Source of the DNA: Carthagonibacter metallireducens | GTDB lineage: Bacteria > Gemmatimonadota > Gemmatimonadetes > Palauibacterales > Palauibacteraceae | Assembly (NCBI GenBank): GCA_023554445.1 | Contig: JAMJQQ010000094.1 | Coordinates: forward strand, 1 to 64,000 | Direction: 5' to 3' | Length of the DNA stretch: 64,000 nucleotides | Part shown: in pieces, positions 59,374-64,000 of the stretch | Layout: each line of letters starts with the position of its first letter | How positions within the stretch are numbered: position 1 is the first letter of the stretch | Made by a program: the position numbers and the translations under genes | The notes under the pieces: generated by a model | What the model saw: the letters and a program-made list of their open reading frames with translations, nothing else | Database searches by the model: none | Told to the model about the DNA's origin: nothing

Positions 59374-60650
59374 ACGCCGTACGGACCGGCGTCCGATGGC
59401 CGATTCTCCTGGCTGCCGGAGTGTCGTTGGTCGCAATTGGCTGCACGGAGCGAGCGGTTCTCGAAGTTGATTCGGAGACGGCGCCCGGTCAGTCCACTCC
59501 TACCACCGAGATCGAGATCCCGGTTCAGGGTATGATCTCGTGGCGCGACACCACCTACACGGGATACGTCGTTCCCCTGACGTCTCCCTATCGAGTGGTG
59601 AACGATTCCGCCGACGTGACCAGCAGGCTGCTGGCCCGATTCGAGACGATTCCAGATTCCATCGACGTCGGTACGATCCAGCAGCCGATCGAAGCGTATT
59701 CCAGCGGCCGGTTCCGGCTGCTGGTCGATACCGCCACCAGCGTGATTCCCGAGGCGGGTCTCGAACTGGAAGTGTTCGCTCTGACCCGGGCATATGAAGA
59801 GCGCGACGCCACGTGGTCGCTGGCAGCGCTGGACGAGCCCTGGACGGAGCCCGGCGGAGACCTGGGCGAGCGAATCGGAGCTCTCCGGATCGACGCTCCC
59901 TTCGATTCCACCACCTCGGACACACTCTTCGTTCCGTTCGAGGTAAGCACGGACAGCGTTCTGTCGAACTGGGCATCGAGCGACGGCGAGCCGGGACTCG
60001 CGATCCGGGCGGTAGGCGCGGGTTCGTCGGTGGACGTTCGCGCCCTGGCCGTGACCTTCGAGGTCAAGCCGGTCGGGCAGGACTCACTGGTCCCCGCTGC
60101 TCGCTCCCCCGCGGGATACACCGTGATTTTCGATCCGGAAACACCGCCGCCGGGCCAGGAGTCCCGGATCGGTGGCCTGCCATCGTCACGTATCTACCTG
60201 GATTTCGAGCTGCCCGAGACCTGGGAAGGCCTTCAGCTGAAGGGCTCGACGATCAATGCCGCGTCACTGATCTTCCGGCCCGTCGCTCCGCCGCCGGTCC
60301 CCTTCCGACTCGAAGACCCGCTGGAAGTGATTTCGTACCAGTTGCTGGCAGATCCATTCGAGGTCGGGCCGAAGACACCCATCGGCGGCGTGCTCGGACC
60401 ACCCGACTTGCTCGACCCGGAGGATCTCACGGAGGATGACGCGGAGCTGCAGCTCAGCATAACGCCGCTGGTACTGATCTGGTCCTTCGCACCCGCGGAC
60501 TCACTGGACGTGCTGAGGATCGGGGTGCAGGCCAGCCCGGAAGGCCGCAGCCTCGGCTTCTGGGAATTCGGCTCGGCCGAGGATGTGACGTCACTGCAGC
60601 CATCGGTGCGCATGCTCGTCACCCCGCGCGTACCCTTCCGTCTGCCATGA
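59370..60650 (+). CDS. Putative lipoprotein of unknown function
   Basis: A 426-residue protein with a lipoprotein signal (hydrophobic residues 11-24, lipobox VAIGC, Cys25). The mature part is rich in beta-type sequence and acidic Pro-rich stretches without catalytic motifs. It overlaps cdd by 4 nt and the following barrel gene by 4 nt, so it likely works with that outer-membrane protein. No family is recognised. Confidence 0.7.
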   Translation: MNAVRTGVRWPILLAAGVSLVAIGCTERAVLEVDSETAPGQSTPTTEIEIPVQGMISWRDTTYTGYVVPLTSPYRVVNDSADVTSRLLARFETIPDSIDVGTIQQPIEAYSSGRFRLLVDTATSVIPEAGLELEVFALTRAYEERDATWSLAALDEPWTEPGGDLGERIGALRIDAPFDSTTSDTLFVPFEVSTDSVLSNWASSDGEPGLAIRAVGAGSSVDVRALAVTFEVKPVGQDSLVPAARSPAGYTVIFDPETPPPGQESRIGGLPSSRIYLDFELPETWEGLQLKGSTINAASLIFRPVAPPPVPFRLEDPLEVISYQLLADPFEVGPKTPIGGVLGPPDLLDPEDLTEDDAELQLSITPLVLIWSFAPADSLDVLRIGVQASPEGRSLGFWEFGSAEDVTSLQPSVRMLVTPRVPFRLP

Positions 60651-61810
60651 ACAGGCTGAAGCTGGTCGCCGCTCTTCTCGTTGGCTCGGCCTCGACGCTG
60701 GCGGCTCAGGCCCCGGTCACGAGTCTGGGTCTCGGCTATCCCGTGGCGCCCCTCGACGCGCGAGCGGCAGCCCTGGGCGGCACCGGGCTCGGCCTGATCG
60801 GCGGGACGCTTTCCGGACGGAATCCGGCGGACATGCGGGGATTCGCCCGACCGACGCTGGGCATCACCTACGCGCCGGAGGCGGTCGATGTGAAGTCGCC
60901 GGGTGAGTCCCAGACCACCGGCCGAAGCCGTCTCGCGATCGTCCAGGCCGTGGTTCCGCTGCGAGAGTGGACCGTCGGTCTCTCGTTCACGGCGGGACTC
61001 GATCAGGACTGGAGCGTGTCGCTACGGGATACGCTCCAGAGTTCGTTCGGCGATTTTCCGTTCGACGAGCGACGCGAGCACGACGGGGGCGTGAGCATGG
61101 TGACCCTCGGATTGGCCAGACAGATCGGCGACTTCAGCGTGGGCATCGACGGTTCACTTCTGACGGGAAGCCTGCGTCAGACCTTCTTCCGGCGCTTCGA
61201 GGTCGCCGTCGATGATCCGGGACGCGGAGTCGGGTCCGCCAGCGGTGAGGCGCGCTTCAGCTGGTCCGGCTTCCGAGCGCGTGGCGGAATCGCAACGGCG
61301 ATCGGAACGCGCGTCCGGCTGTCGGGACAGATCGGCATCAGCACCGATCTGAAGGCGACGCGCGACAGCGCCGGTGATGCCGCGACTTACGAGTTCGACA
61401 TGCCGCTGGAGTGGTCCGTGGGAGGCAGCGCGAGACTCGCCGAGAATCTGCTTGCCTCGGCGGCCGTCGGATACGCGGATTGGTCCGCCACGGCGGACGC
61501 TCTCGAAGGAGGGGCTGCGTCCGACGTGCTATGGTTCGGGGCGGGGCTGGAGTACGTCGGATTCGAGGTGTTCGGTGCGAAGATGCCGCTGCGGGCCGGA
61601 TTCCGGCGATCGGACCTGCCGTTCTACCTGCCCGGGGAGGCCCAGCTCTCCGAGACCGCAGGTACCTTCGGGATCGGGCTCGAAGTGGGAGGCGGAAGGG
61701 CCGCATTCGATCTGGGTGTGGAGATCGGCACGCGCGGAGACCTCGAATCGAGCAGCGTCGAAGAGGGCTTTCGCCGGCTGTCACTCTCGATGGCACTTCT
61801 GCAGTTCTGA
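60647..61810 (+). CDS. Putative outer-membrane beta-barrel protein
   Basis: A 387-residue protein with a signal peptide (cleavage near TLAAQAP), the motif PLDARAAALGGTGLGLIGG resembling the N-terminus of PorV/FadL-like barrels, repeated amphipathic strands (e.g. EWTVGLSFTAGL, VSMVTLGLAR) and a terminal Phe, all typical of outer-membrane barrels. It may be a channel or assembly factor with the preceding lipoprotein. Confidence 0.72.
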   Translation: MNRLKLVAALLVGSASTLAAQAPVTSLGLGYPVAPLDARAAALGGTGLGLIGGTLSGRNPADMRGFARPTLGITYAPEAVDVKSPGESQTTGRSRLAIVQAVVPLREWTVGLSFTAGLDQDWSVSLRDTLQSSFGDFPFDERREHDGGVSMVTLGLARQIGDFSVGIDGSLLTGSLRQTFFRRFEVAVDDPGRGVGSASGEARFSWSGFRARGGIATAIGTRVRLSGQIGISTDLKATRDSAGDAATYEFDMPLEWSVGGSARLAENLLASAAVGYADWSATADALEGGAASDVLWFGAGLEYVGFEVFGAKMPLRAGFRRSDLPFYLPGEAQLSETAGTFGIGLEVGGGRAAFDLGVEIGTRGDLESSSVEEGFRRLSLSMALLQF

Positions 61811-61835
61811 CCGGCGCCAGGTCCGAGTACCGACA

Positions 61836-61866
61836 CCGGGTCTAGTTGAGGACCCGGGCGTCTTTC
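61836..61866. terminator. Weak hairpin between convergent genes
   Basis: CCGGGTC (61836-61842) pairs with GACCCGG (61851-61857) around an 8-nt loop, followed by GCGTCTTTC. It lies at the convergent ends of the barrel gene and the hydrolase gene and includes the hydrolase stop codon. Tentative. Confidence 0.35.
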
Positions 61867-62591
61867 CCGAGGGCCGCAAGCACTTCCCGCTCGACGAGAT
61901 CCGGGTGTGTGACCGGCCAGTCGTGACCGCGTGAAACGTACCGGGTCTCGATGTCCCCTCTCCCCGAACGCGCCAGATACGCGTCGTACTCCCGCTGCAG
62001 ATACAGCCGGTCTCGCCGGGCCAGCACCAGTACCGACCGGGGGGCCGTGGGAAGCAGGTCATCGGGAATCCCGCCGAGGGTCTCGGACACGGCAGGAAAC
62101 AGACACCGGGGTCTCGCAGCGGCGGTCCGAACGTATTCGCCGAAGATGTGGAACGCCCAGCCGATTCCCCTTCGGCCCTCAAGTCCTGCGTACTCTCGTA
62201 CCTGGAGCAGCGCGGCGCGCCCGATCTTCCGCGGCCAGCCTGCATTGATGGGAACCATGGGTGCGAGCGCCACGGCGGGCCGGTCCCCGAGCAAGGCCAG
62301 CAGCCCTCCGAATGAATGTCCGGTGCGCGGAGCTTCCGGCGCGTATCGGGTGGCGAAGCGTATGACGAAGGACCGGTAAGCAGCTACCTCGTCAGGCAGA
62401 TCCTTGTTGGTTCGAAAAGAGAGATCCGGCATGAATACCGTGAAGTGTCGGGAGAGCAGCCGCATACCGGGGCGATAGTTGCGCGGATGAACCCCATACC
62501 CGGGAAGATACAGCAGGGGTCGATCAGGACCCTCGTGAATCTCCACGGGCACCCGCAGCCCGTCGAATGAGAACGAGTCGAAGTGCGCCAC
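61842..62591 (-). CDS. Alpha/beta hydrolase fold protein
   Basis: A 249-residue soluble protein with nucleophile motif GHSFG (Ser93), an early LLYLPGYGVHPRNY segment near the oxyanion hole, an acidic residue in LVLARRDRLY and a C-terminal His in SRGHDWP, completing a plausible triad. Substrate unknown. The GTG start (62591) lies 6 nt after a -10 box, suggesting a leaderless mRNA. Confidence 0.8.
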   Translation of the reverse strand: MAHFDSFSFDGLRVPVEIHEGPDRPLLYLPGYGVHPRNYRPGMRLLSRHFTVFMPDLSFRTNKDLPDEVAAYRSFVIRFATRYAPEAPRTGHSFGGLLALLGDRPAVALAPMVPINAGWPRKIGRAALLQVREYAGLEGRRGIGWAFHIFGEYVRTAAARPRCLFPAVSETLGGIPDDLLPTAPRSVLVLARRDRLYLQREYDAYLARSGRGDIETRYVSRGHDWPVTHPDLVEREVLAALGKDARVLN

Positions 62592-62597
62592 CGGCGC

Positions 62598-62626
62598 ATG
62601 CTACCCGGTACACCGGCTCCGGGCAA
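62598..62626 (-). promoter_or_regulatory. Promoter of the alpha/beta hydrolase gene
   Basis: Minus strand TTGCCC (62626-62621), 17-nt spacer, TAGCAT (62603-62598); the GTG start follows after 6 nt. Nearly identical in layout to the yggS promoter. Confidence 0.55.
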
Positions 62627-62707
62627 AGGCCCACCAGGGGCGCACCGAAGATGCACAGAAGCCGGATCGGAGCCGCGCACGGTGGACCCGAAGGCCTTTC
62701 CGGCGAT

Positions 62708-62727
62708 AACTTCGGGCGCCCGAAGTT
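62708..62727. promoter_or_regulatory. 20-bp perfect palindrome upstream of miaB
   Basis: AACTTCGGGC is directly followed by its reverse complement GCCCGAAGTT. With no loop it looks like a dimeric regulator's operator rather than an RNA hairpin. It lies 45 nt before miaB and about 80 nt from the divergent hydrolase promoter. Confidence 0.5.
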
Positions 62728-62772
62728 GCGATTTCGATGAGGATCGAACCCAGACATGATCTGTTGCCAGCT

Positions 62773-64000
62773 ATGAGCTCTCCCATCGTGACTCTGCGTC
62801 GTCCGCAGGACCGGGGAACCGAGTCGGCCCCGGCGAAAGCGCCGGTCCCGCTGACGCGGCGAGCATACATCGAGACCTACGGGTGCCAGATGAACATCGG
62901 CGATTCGGAGTTGCTCGCCGGAGCGCTGGCGGACCGCGGATATCTCCAGGTGTCGGCTCCGGAGCTCGCCGACGTGATCGTGGTGAATACGTGCGCCATC
63001 CGCGAGCATGCGGAGCAGCGGGTCCTGGGCCGCATTGGACAGCTGCAGCAGGCTCGCAGGAGCAGGCCCGACATCGTGCTCGCCGTGACCGGCTGCATGG
63101 CACAGCGAATGGGAAGCGATCTGCTCGAGAAGACGTCGGGAGTGGACCTGGTGGCCGGCCCTGATTCGTATCGGCGGATCGCAGACCTGGTCGACGGGAT
63201 CCGTGAAGGTGGAATCGAGCGAGGACAGCTTCTTCTGGAGCTCGATGAGGAAGAAAACTACGAGGGCATACCTTCGATACGCGGCAAGGGAACCGGCGCT
63301 TGGGTGACCGTACAGCGCGGCTGCGACCATCGCTGCACCTTCTGCATCGTGCCGTACGTGCGGGGACCGGAGAAGAACCGGAGTCCGGAGGAGGTACTCG
63401 CGGAGGTACGGGCAGCGGTCGGTGCCGGCTACTCCGAAATCACGCTGCTGGGACAGACGGTCAACTCCTATCGGCACGGCGACGTGAGATTCTCGGAACT
63501 TCTCGAGGAAGTCGCACGCGTGGCCGGGGTTCGCCGGGTGAGATTCACTTCACCCCATCCGAACGACGTCGACGACGCGCTCCTCGATGTGATGGCGGCA
63601 GAGCCGGCCGTCTGCTCCCAACTGCACTTACCCGTGCAGTCGGGCTCGAATCGCGTGCTACGACGAATGGTCCGGCGATACACACGCGAGGAATTTCTGG
63701 AAATCGTCGAACGCGTCCGAAGTCGTGTCCCCGGCATCGCACTGAGCACAGACGTGATCGTCGGATTCCCGGGCGAGACGGAAGTCGATTTCGAGGCGAC
63801 CCTGGATCTGATGCGCCGTGTCCGCTTCGACGACGCGTACCTGTACCGCTACTCCGCCCGGGAGGGCACTCCAGCCACCCGTCTCCCGGCCGGAGACTTC
63901 CTCGATGAGGAGATCTCCGGACGGCGGCTGTCCGCGCTCATCGCCCTTCAGCGTGAAATCCAGCGCGAGATCCACGAGTCTGAGATCGGATCGGTGGTCG
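62773..64000 (+). CDS. miaB: tRNA-2-methylthio-N6-dimethylallyladenosine synthase MiaB (3' truncated by window edge)
   Basis: 409 codons are visible and the frame is open at the end. This radical-SAM enzyme adds a methylthio group to i6A37 of tRNAs reading U-starting codons. The N-terminal UPF0004 domain has Cys38 (YGCQMN) plus NTCAIREHAEQR and VTGCMAQR, which hold the second [4Fe-4S] cluster; the SAM cluster is Cys184, Cys188, Cys191 in CDHRCTFC. QLHLPVQSGS and DVIVGFPGE are typical of MiaB. About 30 residues precede the usual start. The C-terminal TRAM domain is beyond the window. Confidence 0.95.
   Translation, partial: MSSPIVTLRRPQDRGTESAPAKAPVPLTRRAYIETYGCQMNIGDSELLAGALADRGYLQVSAPELADVIVVNTCAIREHAEQRVLGRIGQLQQARRSRPDIVLAVTGCMAQRMGSDLLEKTSGVDLVAGPDSYRRIADLVDGIREGGIERGQLLLELDEEENYEGIPSIRGKGTGAWVTVQRGCDHRCTFCIVPYVRGPEKNRSPEEVLAEVRAAVGAGYSEITLLGQTVNSYRHGDVRFSELLEEVARVAGVRRVRFTSPHPNDVDDALLDVMAAEPAVCSQLHLPVQSGSNRVLRRMVRRYTREEFLEIVERVRSRVPGIALSTDVIVGFPGETEVDFEATLDLMRRVRFDDAYLYRYSAREGTPATRLPAGDFLDEEISGRRLSALIALQREIQREIHESEIGSVV

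Noticed and set aside
62738..62765. T-loop-like GGATCGAACCC on the plus strand before miaB
   Set aside because: Only a TTCGATC-like loop is present; no acceptor, D or anticodon arms can be folded around it on either strand, so it is not a tRNA.
1..64000. CRISPR arrays, insertion sequences, prophage or toxin-antitoxin genes
   Set aside because: No regularly spaced repeats, transposase motifs or terminal inverted repeats were seen; gene content is core chromosomal.

Overview
The window is GC-rich, gene-dense chromosomal DNA with no mobile elements, CRISPR arrays or phage genes. It looks like a diderm bacterium that makes meso-diaminopimelate peptidoglycan: there are outer-membrane-type proteins, two lipoproteins and a TonB/ExbB/ExbD set, and MurE carries a DNPR motif. 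DivIVA, a type-2 isoleucyl-tRNA synthetase and the gene order point to Gemmatimonadota or a close relative. That placement is inference, since no 16S rRNA gene is present.

Layout. 1-8.7 kb: the end of a nitroreductase gene, a membrane protein, comM, a minus-strand folate/queuosine block (queD-pabB-pabA), thpR, a hypothetical, lepB and a short sigma-70 factor. 8.8-15.5 kb: translation genes rplM-rpsI-rpsB, then tsf-pyrH-frr, a small ORF, tilS and hpt. 15.5-21.6 kb: ftsH, folP, diadenylate cyclase cdaA, then exbB-exbD-exbD-tonB. 21.7-31.4 kb: yggS-divIVA-ileS-dksA-lspA-rluD, a HELAH metallopeptidase-like lipoprotein, a small membrane protein overlapping tRNA-Val(TAC), and a secreted TPR protein.

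31.6-55.1 kb is a complete dcw cluster: mraZ-rsmH-ftsL-ftsI-murE-murF-mraY-murD-ftsW-murG-murC-murB-ftsQ-ftsA-ftsZ. It continues, with no visible terminator, into an M23 peptidase, a VWA-like membrane protein, ftsY and recG. The one obvious promoter lies before mraZ and carries four MraZ-type boxes spaced 10 bp apart. 55.1-64 kb: asnS, a small membrane protein, divergent mazG/alr, cdd, a lipoprotein plus outer-membrane barrel pair, an alpha/beta hydrolase and the start of miaB.

The promoters are readable as TTGNNN-N17/18-TANNNT. Several put the start codon only 6-9 nt after the -10 box with no Shine-Dalgarno sequence, which suggests leaderless mRNAs for yggS, the 85-aa membrane protein, the alpha/beta hydrolase, mazG and alr. 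Other points of interest are a CExxHGH active-site motif in the QueD homologue next to pabAB, an attenuator-like hairpin in the rplM leader, a long tail on ribosomal protein S2, and a 20-bp perfect palindrome before miaB.
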